A DNA stretch of 64,000 nt, taken from assembly GCF_932526225.1 (NCBI RefSeq), contig NC_064041.1, forward strand, positions 16,987,888 through 17,051,887, given 5' to 3'. This stretch comes from Nematostella vectensis (taxonomy: Eukaryota; Cnidaria; Anthozoa; Actiniaria; Edwardsiidae). Under the pieces are notes generated by a model. That model did no database searches. It saw only the letters and a program-made list of their open reading frames with translations, and was not told where the DNA came from. Shown in pieces: positions 36,943 to 52,724 of the stretch (positions within the stretch are counted from its first letter, which is position 1; every line of letters begins with the position of its first letter). The translations under genes and the position numbers were made by a program.

Positions 36943-39091
36943 ATAACTTGATTAAGTAGATTCTAACATAGAGCATAGCGCTCGATAGATTTATATACCT
37001 TTTTTTCCGAGTATACTGTTTAATTTTTCCTAATGTTACTTTTTGGAATTTACATTCGGAAAAAATTATCGATTGTAACCTTTTGGAAGTTACACTCGTA
37101 AAACAATTTCCCGAATGTAACCCTGAAGCTTTTCTCGAATGTAACCTCCAGTCCGATGGTGACTTTGCTTGGGGTAGTTTACGATACCAATAGTATTAAA
37201 AGTAATTTTCATTACAATTCCCTTCAGCAATGCCACGTTAGTCTTTCGTTGCGGGCACTTGACTACTAACGCAGCGACCCGGGTCCAATTCCCGGTGATA
37301 GCCTATTTTTTTTTCTTTATTATTTTTTTTAAATATCGATATTTAATTATACTGTTCTTGGTGTGTCATGACATAAAAAGAAGGTATAGGGACATTTTTA
37401 TGTACTCTCAGCATCTTTGATGTGCTCATGCTTTGTTCAGGATCCTGTACATATTTTATGCACACAAGAACTAACTAGATTCCTTGGATAACTTGATTAA
37501 GTAGATTCTAACATAGAGCATAGCGCTCGATAGATTGATATACCTTTTTTTCCGAGTATACTGTTTTATTTTTCCTAATGTTACTTTTTGGAATTTACAT
37601 TCGAAAAAAAAATTATCGATTGTAACGTTTTGGAGGTTACACTCGTAAAACAAATTCCCGAATGTAACCCTGAAGCTTTTCCCGAATGTAACCTCCAGTC
37701 CGATGGTGACTTTGCTTGGGATAGTTTACGATACCAATAGTATTAAAAGTAATTTTCATTACAATTCCCTTCAGCAATGCCACGTTAGTCTTTCGTTGCG
37801 GGCACTTGACTACTAACGCAGCGACCCGGGTCCGATTCCCGGTGATAGCCTATTTTTTTTCTTTATTTTTTTTTTAAATATCGATACTTAATTATACTGT
37901 TCTTGGTGTGTCATGACATAAAAAGAAGGTATAGGGACATTTTTATGTACTCTCAGCATCTTTGATGTGATCATGCTTTGTTCAGGATCCTGTACATATT
38001 TTATGCACACAAGAACTAACTAGATTTCTTGGATAACTTGATTAAGTAGATTCTAACATAGAGCATAGCGCTCGATAGATTGATATACCTTTTTTTCCGA
38101 GTATACTGTTTTATTTTTCCTAATGTTACTTTTTGGAATTTACATTCGGAAAAAAAATTATCGATTGTAACCTTTTGGAGGTTGCACTCGTAAAACAAAT
38201 TCCCGAATGTAACCCTGAAGCTTTTCCCGAATGTAACCTCCAGTCCGATGGTGACTTTGCTTGGGATAGTTTACGATACCAATAGTATTAAAAGTAATTT
38301 ACATTACAATTCCCTTCAGCAATGCAACGTTAGTCTTTCGTTGCGGGCACTTGACTACTAACGCAGCGACCCGGGTTCGATTCCCGCTGATAGCCTATTT
38401 TTTTTTTTTTTTTTTAAATACCGATACTTAACTATACTGTTCTTGGTGTGTCATGACATAAAAAGAAGGTATAGGGACATTTTTATGTACTCTCAGCATC
38501 TTTGATGTGCTCATGTTTTGTTCAGGATCCTGTACATATTTTATGCACACAAGAACTAACTAGATTCCTTGGATAACTTGATTAGGTAGATTCTAACATA
38601 GAGCATAGCGCTCGATAGATTGATATACCTTTTTTCAGAGTATACTGTTTTATTTTTCCTAATATTACTTTTTGGAATTTACATTCGGAAAAAAAATTAT
38701 CGATTGTAACCTTTCGGAGGTTACCATCGTAAAACAAATTCCCGGATGTAACCCTGAAGCTTTTCCCGAATGTAACCTCCAGTCCGATGGTGACTTTGAT
38801 TGGGATAGTTTACGATACCAATAGTATTAAAAGTAATTTTCATTACAATTCCCTTCAGCAAAGCCACGTTAGTCTTTCGTTGCGGGCACTTGACTACTAA
38901 CGCAACGAGCCGGGTTCGATTCCCGCTGATACCCAATTTTTTTTCTTTTTTTTTTTTTTAATATCGATACTTAATTATACTGTTGTTGGTGTGTCATGAC
39001 ATAAAAAGAAGGTATAGGGACATTTTTATGTACTCTCAGCATCTTTGATGTGCTCATGCTTTGTTCAGGATCCTGTACATATTTTATGCAC

Positions 39092-40180
39092 ACAAGAACT
39101 AACTAGATTCCTTGGATGACTTGATTAAGTAGATTCTAACATAGAGCATAGCGCTCGATAGATTGATATACCTTTTTTTCCGAGTATACTGTTTTATTTT
39201 TCCTAATGTTACTTTTTGGAATTTACATTCGGAAAAAAAATTATCGATTGTAACCTTTTGGAGGTTACACTCGTAAAACAAATTCCCGAATGTAACCCTG
39301 AAGCTTTTCCCGAATGTAACCTCCAGTCCGATGGTGACTTTGCTTGGGATAGTTTACGATACCAATAGTATTAAAAGTAATTTTCATTACAATTCCCTTC
39401 AGCAATGCCACGTTAGTCTTTCGTTGCGGGCACTTGACTACTAACGCAACGAGCCGGGTTCGATTCCCGTTGATAGCCTATTTTTTTTTCTTTATTTTTT
39501 TTTTTTAATATCGATACTTAATTATACTGTTGTTGGTGTGTCATGACAAAAAAAGAAGGTATAGGGACATTTTTATGTACTCTCAGCATCTTTGATGTGC
39601 TCATGCTTTGTTCAGGATCCTGTACATATTTTATGCACACAAGAACTAACTAGATTCCTTGGATGACTTGATTAAGTAGATTCTAACATAGAGCATAGCG
39701 CTCGATAGATTGATATACCTTTTTTTCCGAGTATACTGTTTTATTTTTCCTAATGTTACTTTTTGGAATTTACATTCGGAAAAAAAATTATCGATTGTAA
39801 CCTTTTGGAGGTTACACTCGTAAAACAAATTCTCGAATGTAACCCTGAAGCTTTTCCCGAATGTAACCTCCAGTCCGATGGTGACTTTGCTTGGGATAGT
39901 TTACGATACCAATAGTATTAAAAGTAATTTTCATTACAATTCCCTTCAGCAATGCCACGTTAGTCTTTCGTTGCGGGCACTTGACTACTAACGCAACGAG
40001 CCGGGTTCGATTCCCGCTGATAGCTTTTTATTTTTCTTTTTTTTTTTTATTATCGATACTTAATTATACTGTTGTTGGTGTGTCATGACATAAAAAGAAG
40101 GTATAGGGACATTTTTATGTACTCTCAGCATCTTTGATGTGCTCATGCTTTGTTCAGGATCCTGTACATATTTTATGCAC
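39092..40180 (+). repeat. Pair of adjacent GGATGACTTG monomers
   Basis: Two neighbouring copies (about 39092 and 39639) both read CCTTGGATGACTTG in place of GGATAACTTG and share the CGCAACGAGCC stem type. The same start-zone change appears once more near 44001, about nine monomers downstream, with a different tail, which suggests exchange at a distance. Confidence 0.55.
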
Positions 40181-43100
40181 ACAAGAACTAACTAGATTCC
40201 TTGGATAACTTGATTAAGTAGATTCTAACATAGAGCATAGCGCTCGATAGATTGATATACCTTTTTTTCCGAGTATACTGTTTTATTTTTCCTAATGTTA
40301 CTTTTTGGAATTTACATTCGGAAAAAAAATTATCGATTGTAACCTTTTGGAGGTTACACTCGTAAAACAAATTCCCGAATGTAACCCTGAAGCTTTTCCC
40401 GAATGTAACCTCCAGTCCGATGGTGACTTTGCTTGGGATAGTTTACGATACCAATAGTATTAAAAGTAATTTTCATTACAATTCCCTTCAGCAATGCCAC
40501 GTTAGTCTTTCGTTGCGGGCACTTGACTACTAACGCAGCGACCCGGGTTCGATTCCCGCTGATAGCCTATTTTTTTTTCTTTACTTTTTTTTTTTTAAAT
40601 ATCGATACTTAATTATACTGTTCTTGGTGTGTCATGACATAAAAAGAAGGTATAGGGACATTTTTATGTACTCTCAGCATCTTTGATGTGCTCATGCTTT
40701 GTTCAGGATCCTGTACATATTTTATGCACACAAGAACTAACTATATTCCTTGGATAACTTGATTAAGTAGATTCTAACATAGAGCATAGCGCTCGATAGA
40801 TTGATATACCTTTTTTTCCGAGTATACTGTTTTATTTTTCCTAATGTTACTTTTTGGAATTTACATTCGGAAAAAAAATTATCGATTGTAACCTTTTGGA
40901 GGTTACACTCGTAAAACAAATTCCCGAATGTAACCCTGAAGCTTTTCCCGAATGTAACCTCCAGTCCGATGGTGACTTTGCTTGGGATAGTTTACGATAC
41001 CAATAGTATTACAAGTAATTTTCATTACAATTCCCTTCAGCAATGCCACGTTAGTCTTTCGTTGCGGGCACTTGACTACTAACGCAGCGACCCGGGTTCG
41101 ATTCCCGCTGATAGCCTATTTTTTTTCTTTACTTTTTTTTTTTAAATATCGATACTTAATTATACTGTTCTTGGTGTGTCATGACATAAAAAGAAGGTAT
41201 AGGGACATTTTTATGTACTCTCAGCATCTTTGATGTGCTCATGCTTTGTTCAGGATCCTGTACATATTTTATGCACACAAGAACTAAATAGATTCTTTGG
41301 ATAACTTGATTAAGTAGATTCTAACATAGAGCATAGCGCTCGATAGATTGATATACCTTTTTGTCAGAGTATACTGTTTTATTTTTCCTAATGTTACTTT
41401 TTGGAATTTACATTCGGAAAAAAAATTATCGATTGTAACCTTTTGGAGGTTACACTCGTAAAACAAAATTCCCGAATGTAACCCTGAAGCTTTTCCCGAA
41501 TGTAACCTCCAGTCCGATGGTGACTTTGCATGGGATAGTTTACGATACCAATAGTATTAAAAGTAATTTTCATTACAATTCCCTTCAGCAATGCCACGTT
41601 AGTCTTTCGTTGCGGGCACTTGTCTACTAACGCAGCGAACCGGGTTCGATTCCCGCTGATAGCCTATTTTTTTTTCTTTATTTTTTTTTTTTAAATATCG
41701 ATACTTAATTATACTGTTCTTGGTGTGTCATGACATAAAAAGAAGGTATAGGGACATTTTTATGTACTCTCAGCATCTTTGATGTGCTCATGCTTTGTTC
41801 AGGATCCTGTACATATTTTATGCACACAAGAACTAACTAGATTCCTTGGATAACTTGATTAAGTAGATTCTAACATAGAGCATAGCGCTCGATAGATTGA
41901 TATACCTTTTTTTCCGAGTATACTGTTTTATTTTTCCTAATGTTACTTTTTGGAATTTACATTCGGAGAAAACAATTATCGATTGTAACCTTTTGGAGGT
42001 TACACTCGTAAAACGATTTCCCGAATGTAACCCTGAAGCTTTTCCCGAATGTAACCTCCAATCCGATGGTGACTTTGCTTGGGATAGTTTACGATACCAA
42101 TAGTATTAAAAGTAATTTTCATTACAATTCCCTTCAGCAATGCCACGTTAGTCTTTCGTTGCTGGCACTTGACTACTAACGCAGCAACCCGGGTTCGATT
42201 CCCGCTGATAGCCTATTTTTTTTTCTTTATTTCTTTTTATTAAATATCGATACTTAATTATACTGTTCTTGGTGTGTCATGACATAAAAAGAAGATATAG
42301 GAACACTTTTATGTACTCTCAGCATCTTTGATGTGCTCATGCTTTGTTCAGGATCCTGTACATATTTTATGCACACAAGAACTAACTAGATTCCTTGGAT
42401 AACTTGATTAAGTAGATTCTAACATAGAGCATAGCGCTCGATAGATTGATATACCTTTTTTTCCGAGTATACTGTTTTATTTTTCCTAATGTTACTTTTT
42501 GGAATTTACATTCGGAAAAAAAATTATCGATTGTAACCTTTTGGAGGTTACACTCGTAAAACAAATTCCCGAATGTAACCTTGAAGATTTTCCCGAATGT
42601 AACCTCCAGTCCGATGGTGACTTTGCTTGGGATAGTTTACGATCCCAATAGTATTAAAAGTAATTTTCATTACAATTCCCTTCAGCAATGCCACGTTAGT
42701 CTTTCGTTGCGGGCACTTGACTACTAACGCAGCGACCCGGGTTCGATTCCCGCTGATAGCCTATTTTTTTTCTTTACTTTTTTTTTAAATATCGATAATA
42801 AATTATACTGTTCTTGGTGTGTCATGACATAAAAAGAAGGTATAGGGACATTTTTATGTACTCTCAGCATCTTTGATGTGCTCATGCTTTGTTCAGGATC
42901 CTGTACATATTTTATGCACACAAGAACTAACTAGATTCCTTGGATAACTTGATTAAGTAGATTCTAACATAGAGCATAGCGCTCGATAGATTGATATACC
43001 TTTTTTTCAGAGTATACTGTTTTATTTTTTCTAATCTTACTTTTTGGAATTTACATTCGGAAAAAAAATTATCGATTGTAACCTTTTGGAGGTTACACTC

Positions 43101-46100
43101 GTAAAACAAATTCCCGAATGTAACCCTGAAGCTTTTCCCGAATGTAATCTCCAGTCCGATGGTGACTTTGCAAGGGATAGTTTACGATACCAATAGTATT
43201 AAAAGTAATTTTCATTACAATTCCCTTCAGCAATGCCACGTTAGTCTTTCGTTGCGGGCACTTGACTACTAACGCAGCGACCCGGGTTCGATTCCCGATA
43301 ATAGCCTATTTTTTTTCTTTACTTTTTTTTTAAATATCGATACTTAATTATACTGTTCTTGGTGTGTCATGACATAAAAAGAAGGTATAGGGACATTTTT
43401 ATGTACTCTCAGCATCTTTGATGTGCTCATGCTTTGTTCAGGATCCTGTACATATTTTATGCACACAAGAACTAACTAGATTCCTTGGATAACTTGATTA
43501 AGTAGATTCTAACATAGAGCATAGCGCTCGATAGATTGATATACCTTTTTTTCCGAGTATACTGTTTTATTTTTCTTAATGTTACTTTTTGGAATTTACA
43601 TTCGGAAAAAAAATTATCGATTGTAACCTTTTGGAGGTTACACTCGTAAAACAAATTCCCGAATGTAACCCTGAAGCTTTTCCCGAATGTAACCTCCAGT
43701 CCGATGGTGACTTTGCTTGGGATAGTTTACGATACCAATAGTATTAAAAGTAATTTTCATTACAATTCCCTTCAGCAATGCCACGTTAGTCTTTCGTTGC
43801 GGGCACTTGACTACTAACGCAACGAGCCGGGTTCGATTCCCGCTGATAGCCTATTTTTTTTTTTTTTTAATATCGATACTTAATTATACTGTTGTTGGTG
43901 TGTCATGACATAAAAAGAAGGTATAGGGACATTTTTATGTACTCTCAGCATCTTTGATGTGCTCATGCTTTGTTCAGGATCCTGTACATATTTTATGCAC
44001 ACAAGAACTAACTAGATTCCTTGGATGACTTGATTAAGTAGATTCTAACATAGAGCATAGCGCTCGATAGATTGATATACCTTTTTTTCCGAGTATACTG
44101 TTTTATTTTTCCTAATGTTACTTTTTGGAATTTACATTCGGAAAAAAAATTATCGATTGTAACCTTTTGGAGGTTACACTCGTAAAACAAATTCCCGAAT
44201 GTAACCCTGAAGCTTTTCCCGAATGTAACCTCCAGTCCGATGGTGACTTTGCTTGGGATAGTTTACGATACCAATAGTATTACAAGTAATTTTCATTACA
44301 ATTCCCTTCAGCAATGCCACGTTAGTCTTTCGTTGCGGGCACTTGACTACTAACGCAGCTACCCGGGTTCGATTCCCGCTGATAGCCTGTTTTTTTTCTT
44401 TACTTTTTTTTTTTAAATATCGATAATAAATTATACTGTTCTTGGTGTGTCATGACATAAAAAGAAGGTATAGGGACATTTTTATGTACTCTCAGCATAT
44501 TTGATGTGCTCATGCTTTGTTCAGGATCCTGTACATATTTTATGCACACAAGAACTAACTAGATTCCTTGGATAACTTGATTAAGTAGATTCTAACATAG
44601 AGCATAGCGCTCGATAGATTGATATACCTTTTTTTCAGAGTATACTGTTTTATTTTTCCTAATGTTACTTTTTGGAATTTACTTTCGGAAAAAAAAAATA
44701 GATTGTAACCTTTTGGAGGTTACACTCGTAAAACAAATTCCCGAATGTAACCCTGAAGCTTTTCCCGAATGTAACCTCCAGTCCGATGGTGACTTTGCTT
44801 GGGATAGTTTACGATACCAATAGTAATAAAAGTAATTTTCATTACAATTCCCTTCAGCAATGCCACGTTAGTCTTTCGTTGCGGGCACTTGACTACTAAC
44901 GCAACGAGCCGGGTTCGATTCCCGCTGATAGCCTATTTTTTTTCTTTTTTTTTTTTTAATATCGATACTTAATTATACTGTTGTTGGTGTGTCATGACAT
45001 AAAAAGAAGGTATAGGGACTTTTTTATGTACTCTCAGCATCTTTGATGTGCTCATGCTTTGTTCAGGATCCTGTACATATTTTATGCACACAAGAACTAA
45101 CTAGATTCCTTGGATAACTTGATTAAGTAGATTCTAACATAGAGCATAGCGCTCAATAAATTGATATACCTTTTTTTCAGAGTATACTGTTTTATTTTTC
45201 CTAATGTTACTTTTTGGAATTTACATTCGGAAAAAAAAATCGATTGTAACCTTTTGGAGGTTACACTCGTAAAACAAATTCCCGAATGTAACCCTGAAGC
45301 TTTTCCCGAATGTAACCTCCAGTCCGATGGTGACTTTGCTTGGGATAGTTTACGATACCAATAGTATTACAAGTAATTTTCATTACAATTCCCTTCAGCA
45401 ATGCCACGTTAGTCTTTCGTTGCGGGCACTTGACTACTAACGCAGCGACCCGGGTTCCATTCCCGCTGATAGCCTATTTTTTTTCTTTACTTTTTTTTTT
45501 TTAAATATCGATACTTAATTATACTGTTCTTGGTGTGTCATGACATAAAAAGAAGGTATAGGGACATTTTTATGTACTCTCAGCATCTTTGATGTGCTCA
45601 TGCTTTGTTCAGGATCCTGTACATATTTTATGCACACAAGAACTAACTAGATTCCTTGGATAACTTGATTAAGTAGATTCTAACATAGAGCATAGCGCTC
45701 GATAGATTGATATACCTTTTTTTCCGAGTATACTGTTTTATTTTTCCTAATGTTACTTTTTGGAATTTACATTCGGAAAAAAAATTATCGATTGTAACCT
45801 TTTGGAGGTTACACTCGTAAAACAAATTCCCGAATGTAACCCTGAAGCTTTTCCCGAATGTAACCTCCAGTCCGATGGTGACTTTGCTTGGGATAGTTTA
45901 CGATACCAATAGTATTACAAGTAATTTTCATTACAATTCCCTTCAGCAATGCCACGTTAGTCTTTCGTTGCTGGCACTTGACTACTAACGCAGCAACCCG
46001 GGTTCTATTCCCGCTGATAGCCTTTTTTTTTTCATTTTTTTTTTTTATTAAATATCGATACTTAATTATACTGTTCTTTGTGTGTCATGACATAAAAAGA

Positions 46101-49100
46101 AGATATAGGAACACTTTTATGTACTCTCAGCATCTTTGATGTGCTCATGCTTTGTTCAGGATCCTGTACATATTTTATGCACACAAGAACTAACTAGATT
46201 CCTTGGATAACTTGATTAAGTAGATTCTAACATAGAGCATAGCGCTCGATAGATTGATATACCTTTTTTTCCGAGTATACTGTTTTATTTTTCCTAATGT
46301 TACTTTTTGGAATTTACATTCGGAAAAAAAATTATCGATTGTAACCTTTTGGAGGTTACACTCGTAAAACAAATTCCCGAATGTAACCTTGAAGATTTTC
46401 CCGAATGTAACCTCCAGTCCAATGGTGACTTTGCTTGGGATAGTTTACGATACCAATAGTATTAAAAGTAATTTTCATTACAATTCCCTTCAGCAATGCC
46501 ACATTAGTCTTTCGTTGCGGGCACTTGACTACTAACGCAGCGACCCGGGTTAGATTCCCGCTGATAGCCTATTTTTTTTCTTTACTTTTTTTTTAAATAT
46601 CGATAATAAATTATACTGTTCTTGGTGTGTCATGACATAAAAAGAAAGTATAGGGACATTTTTATGTACTCTCAGCATCTTTGATGAGCTCATGCTTTGT
46701 TCAGGATCCTGTACATATTTTATGCACACAAGAACTAACTAGATTCCTTGGATAACTTGATTAAGTAGATTCTAACATAGAGCATAGCGCTCGATAGATT
46801 GATATACCTTTTTTTCAGAGTATACTGTTTCATTTTTCCTAATGTTACTTTTTGGAATTTACATTCGGAAAAAAAAATATCGATTGTAACCTTTTGGAGG
46901 TTACACTCGTAAAACAAATTCCCGAATGTAACCCTGAAGCTTTTCCCGAATGTAACCTCCAGTCCGATGGTGACTTTGCTTGGGATAGTTTACGATACCA
47001 ATAGTATAAAAAGTAATTTTCATTACAATTCCCTTCAGCAATGCCACGTTAGTCTTTCGTTGCGGGCACTTGACTACTAACGCAACAAGCCGGGTTCGAT
47101 TCCCGCTGATAGCCTATTTTTTTCTTTTTTTTTTTTTAATATCGATACTTAATTATACTGTTGTTGGTGTGTCATGACATAAAAAGAAGGTATAGGGACA
47201 TTTTTATGTACTCTCAGCATCTTTGATGTGCTCATGCTTTGTTCTGGATCCTGTACATATTTTATGCACACAAGAACTAACTAGATTCCTTGGATAACTT
47301 GATTAAGTAGATTCTAACATAGAGCAGAGCGCTCGATAGATTGATATACCTTTTTTTCCGAGTATACTGTTTTATTTTTCCTAATGTTACTTTTTGGAAT
47401 TTACATTTGGAAAAAAAATTATCGATTGTAACCTTTTGGAGGTTACACTCGTAAAACAAATTCCCGAATGTAACCCTGAAGCTTTTCCCGAATGTAACCT
47501 CCAGTCCGATGGTGACTTTGCTTGGGATAGTTTACGATACCAATAGTATTAAAAGTAATTTTCATTACAATTCCCTTCAGCAATGCCACGTTAGTCTTTC
47601 GTTGCGGGCACTTGACTACTAACGCAGCGACCCGGGTTCGATTCCCGCTGATAGCCTATTTTTTTTCTTTACTTTTTTTTTTTTTAAATATCGATACTTA
47701 ATTATACTGTTCTTGGTGTGTCATGACATAAAAAGAAGGTATAGGGACATTTTTATGTACTCTCAGCATCTTTGATGTGCTCATGCTTTGTTCAGGATCC
47801 TGTACATATTTTATGCACACAAGAACTAACTAGATTCCTTGGATAACTTGATTAAGTAGATTCTAACATAGAGCATAGCGCTCGATAGATTGATATACCT
47901 TTTTTTCAGAGTATACTGTTTTATTTTTCCTAATGTTACTTTTTGGAATTTACATTCGGAAAAAAAATTATCGATTGTAACCTTTTGGAGGTTACACTCG
48001 TAAAACAAATTCCCGAATGTAACCCTGAAGCTTTTCCCGAATGTAATCTGCAGTCCGATGGTGACTTTGCATGGGATAGTTTACGATACCAATAGTATTA
48101 AAAGTAATTTTCATTACAATTCCCTTCAGCAATGCCACGTTAGTCTTTCGTTGCGGGCACTTGTCTACTAACGCAGCGAACCGGGTTCCATTCCCGCTGA
48201 TAACCTATTTTTTTTTTCTTTATTTTTTTTTTAAATATCGATACTTGATTATACTGTTGTTGGTGTGTCATGACATAAAAAGTAGGTATAGGGACATTTT
48301 TATGTACTCTCAGCATCTTTGATGTGCTCATGCTTTGTTCAGGATCCTGTACATATTTTATGCACACAAGAACTAACTAGATTCCTTGGATAACTTGATT
48401 AAGTAGATTCTAACATAGAGCATAGCGCTCGATAGATTGATATACCTTTTTTTCCGAGTATACTGTTTTATTTTTCCTAATGTTACTTTTTGGAATTTAC
48501 ATTCGGAAAAAAAATTATCGATTGTAACCTTTTGGAGGTTACACTCGTAAAACAAATTCCCGAATGTAACCCTGAAGCTTTTCCCGAATGTAACCTCCAG
48601 TCCGATGGTGACTTTGCATGGGATAGTTTACGATACCAATAGTATTAAAAGTAATTTTCATTACAATTCCCCTCAGCAATGACACTTTTGTCTTTCGTTG
48701 CGGGCACTTGACTACTAACGCAGCTACCCGGGTTCGATTCCCGCTGATAACCTATTTTTTTTCTTTATTATTTTTTTTTAAATATCGATACTTAATTATA
48801 CTGTTCTTGGTGTGTCATGACATAAAAAGAAAGTATAGGGACATTTTTATGTACTCTCAGCATCTTTGATGTGCTCATGCTTTGTTCAGGATCCTGTACA
48901 TATTTTATGCACACAATAACTAACTAGATTCCTTGGATAACTTGATTAAGTAGATTCTAACATAGAGCATAGCGCTCGATAGATTGATATACCTTTTTTT
49001 CCGAGTATACTGTTTTATTTTTCCTAATGTTACTTTTTGGAATTTACATTCGGAAAAAAAAATATCGATTGTAACTTTTTGGAGGTTACACTCGTAAAAC

Positions 49101-52100
49101 AAATTCCCGAATGTAACCCTGAAGCTTTTCCCAAATGTAACCTCCAGTCCGATGGTGACTTTGCTTGGGATAGTTTACGATACCAATAGTATTAAAAGTA
49201 ATTTTCATTACAATTCCCTTCAGCAATGCCACGTTAGTCTTTCGTTGCGGACACTTGACTACTAACGCAGCGACCCGGGTTCGATTCCCGCTGATAGCCT
49301 ATTTTTTCTTTCTTTCTTTTTTTTTTTTTAAATATCAATACTTAATTATACCGTTCTTGGTGTGTCATGACATAAAAAGAAGGTATAGGAACATTTTTAT
49401 GTACTCTCAGCATCTTTGATGTGCTCATGCTTTGTTCAGGATCCTGTACATATTTTATGCACACAAGAACTAACTAGATTCCTTGGATAACTTGATTAAG
49501 TAGATTCTAACATAGAGCATAGCGCTCGATAGATTGATATACCTTTTTTTCCGAGTATACTGTTTTATTTTTCCTAATGTTACTTTTTGGAATTTACATT
49601 CGGAAAACAAAATTATCGATTGTAACCTTTTGGAGGTTACACTCGTAAAACAAATTCCCGAATGTAACCTTGAAGCTTTTCCCGAATGTAACCTCCAGTC
49701 CGATGGTGACTTTGCTTGGGATAGTTTACGATACCAATAGTATTAAAAGTAATTTTCATTACAATTCCCTTCAGCAATGCCACGTTAGTCTTTCGTTGCG
49801 GGCACTTGACTACTAACGCAACGAGCCGGGTTCGATTCCCGCTGATAGCCTATTTTTTTTCTTTTTTTTTTTTTAAATATCGATACTAAATTATACTGTT
49901 GTTGGTGTGTCATGACATAAAAAGAAGGTATGGGGACATTTTTATGTACTCTCAGCATCTTTGATGTGCTCATGCTTTGTTCAGGATCCTGTACATATTT
50001 TATGCACACAAGAACTAACTAGATTCCTTGGATAACTTGATTAAGTAGATTCTAACATAGAGCATAGCGCTCGATAGATTGATATACCTTTTTTTCCGAG
50101 TATACTGCTTTATTTTTCCTAATGTTACTTTTTGGAATTTACATTCGGAAAAAAAATTATCGATTGTAACCTTTTGGAGGTTACACTCGTAAAACAAATT
50201 CCCGAATGTAACCCTGAAGCTTTTCCCGAATGTAACCTCCAGTCCGATGGTGACTTTGCTTGGGATAGTTTACGATACCAATAGTATTAAAAGTAATTTT
50301 CATTACAATTCCCCTCAGCAATGCCACGTTAGTCTTTCGTTGCGGGCACTTGACTACTAACGCAGCTACCCGGGTTCGATTCCCGCTGATAACCTATTTT
50401 TTTTTCTTTATTATTTTTTTTTTAATATCGATACTTAATTATACTGTTGTTGGTGTGTCATGACATAAAAAGAAGGTATAGGGACATTTTTATGTACTCT
50501 CAGCATCTTTGATGTGCTCATGCTTTGTTCAGGATCCTGTACATATTTTATGCACACAAGAACTAACTAAATTCCTTGGATAACTTGATTAAGTAGATTC
50601 TAACATAGAGCATAGCGCTCGATAGATTGATATACCTTTTTTTCAGAGTATACTGTTTTGTTTTTCCTAATGTTACTTTTTGGAATTTACATTCGGAAAA
50701 AAAATTATCGATTGTAACCTTTTGGAGGTTACACTCGTAAAACAAATTCCCGAATGTAACCCTGAAGCTTTTCCCGAATGTAACCTCCAGTCCGATGGTG
50801 ACTTTGCTTGGGATAGTTTACGATCCCAATAGTATTAAAAGTAATTTTCATTACAATTCCCTTCAGCAATGCCACGTTAGTCTTTCGTCGCGGGCACTTG
50901 ACTACTAACGCAACGAGCCGGGTTCGATTCCCGCTGATAGCCTATTTTTTTTTCTTTATTTTTTTTTTAAATATCGATACTTAATTATACTGTTGTTGGT
51001 GTGTCATGACATAAAAAGTAGGTATAGGGACATTTTTATGTACTCTCAGCATCTTTGATGTGCTCATGCTTTGTTCAGGATCCTGTACATATTTTATGCA
51101 CACAAGAACTAACTAGATTCCTTGGATAACTTGATTAAGTAGATTCAAACATAGAGCATAGCGCTCGATAGATTGATATACCTTTTTTTCCGAGTATACT
51201 GTTTTATTTTTCCTAATGTTACTTTTTGGAATTTACATTCGGAAAAAAAATTATCGATTGTAACCGTTTGGAGGTTACACTCGTAAAACAAATTCCCGAA
51301 TGTAACCCTGAAGCTTTTCCCGAATGTAACCTCCAGTCCGATGGTGACTTTGCTTGGGATAGTTTACGATACCAATAGTATTAAAAGTAATTTTCATTAC
51401 AATTCCCCTCAGCAATGCCACGTTAGTCTTTCGTTGCGGGCACTTGACTACTAACGCAGCTACCCGGGTTCGATTCCCGCTGATAACCTATTTTTTTTTC
51501 TTTATTATTTTTTTTTTTAAATATCGATACTAAATTATACTGTTCTTGGTGTGTCATGACATAAAAAGAAGGTATAGGGACATTTTTATGTACTCTCAGC
51601 ATCTTTGATGTGCTCATGCTTTGTTCAGTATCCTGTACATATTTTATGCACACAAGAACTAACTAGATTCCTTGGATAACTTGATTAAGTAGATTCTAAC
51701 ATAGAGCATAGCGCTCGATAGATTGATATACCTTTTTTTCCGAGTATACTGTTTTATTTTTCCTAATATTACTTTTTGGAATTTACATTCGGAAAAAAAA
51801 TTATCGATTGTAACCGTTTGGAGGTTACACGCGTAAAACAAATTCCCGAATGTAACCCTGAAGCTTTTCCCGAATGTAACCTCCAGTCCGATGGTGACTT
51901 TGCATGGGATAGTTTACAATACCAATAGTATTAAAAGTAATTTTCATTACAATTCCCCTCAGCAATGCCACGTTAGTCTTTCGTTGCGGGCACTTGACTA
52001 CTAACGCAGCTACCCGGGTTCGATTCCCGCTGATAACCTATTTTTTTTTCTTTATTATTTTTTTTTAAATATCGATACTTTATTATACTGTTCTTGGTGT

Positions 52101-52724
52101 GTCATGACATAAAAAGAAAGTATAGGGACATCTTTATGTACTCTCAGCATCTTTGATGTGCTCATGCTTTGTTCAGGATCCTGTACATATTTTATGCACA
52201 CAAGAACTAACTAGATTCCTTGGATAACTTGATTAAGTAGATTCTAACATAGAGCATAGCGCTTCATAGATTGATATACCTTTTTTTCCAAGTATACTGT
52301 TTTATTTTTCCTAATGTTACTTTTTGGAATTTACATTCGGAAAACAAAATTATCGATTGTAACCTTTTGGAGGTTACACTCGTAAAACAAATTCCCGAAT
52401 GTAACCCTGAAGCTTTTTACGAATGTAACCTCCAGTCCGATGGTGACTTTGCTTGGGATAGTTTACGATACCAATAGTATTAAAAGTAATTTTCATTTCA
52501 ATTCTCTTCAGCAATGCCACGTTAGTCTTTCGTTGCGGGCACTTGTCTAATAACGCAGCGAACCGGGTTCGATTCCCGCTGATTTCCTTTTTTTTTCTTT
52601 ATTTTTTTTTTTAAATATCGATACTTAATTATACTGTTCTTGGTGTGTCATGACATAAAAAGAAGGTATAGGGACATTTTTATGTACTCTCAGCATCTTT
52701 GATGTGCTCATGCTTTGTTCAGGA

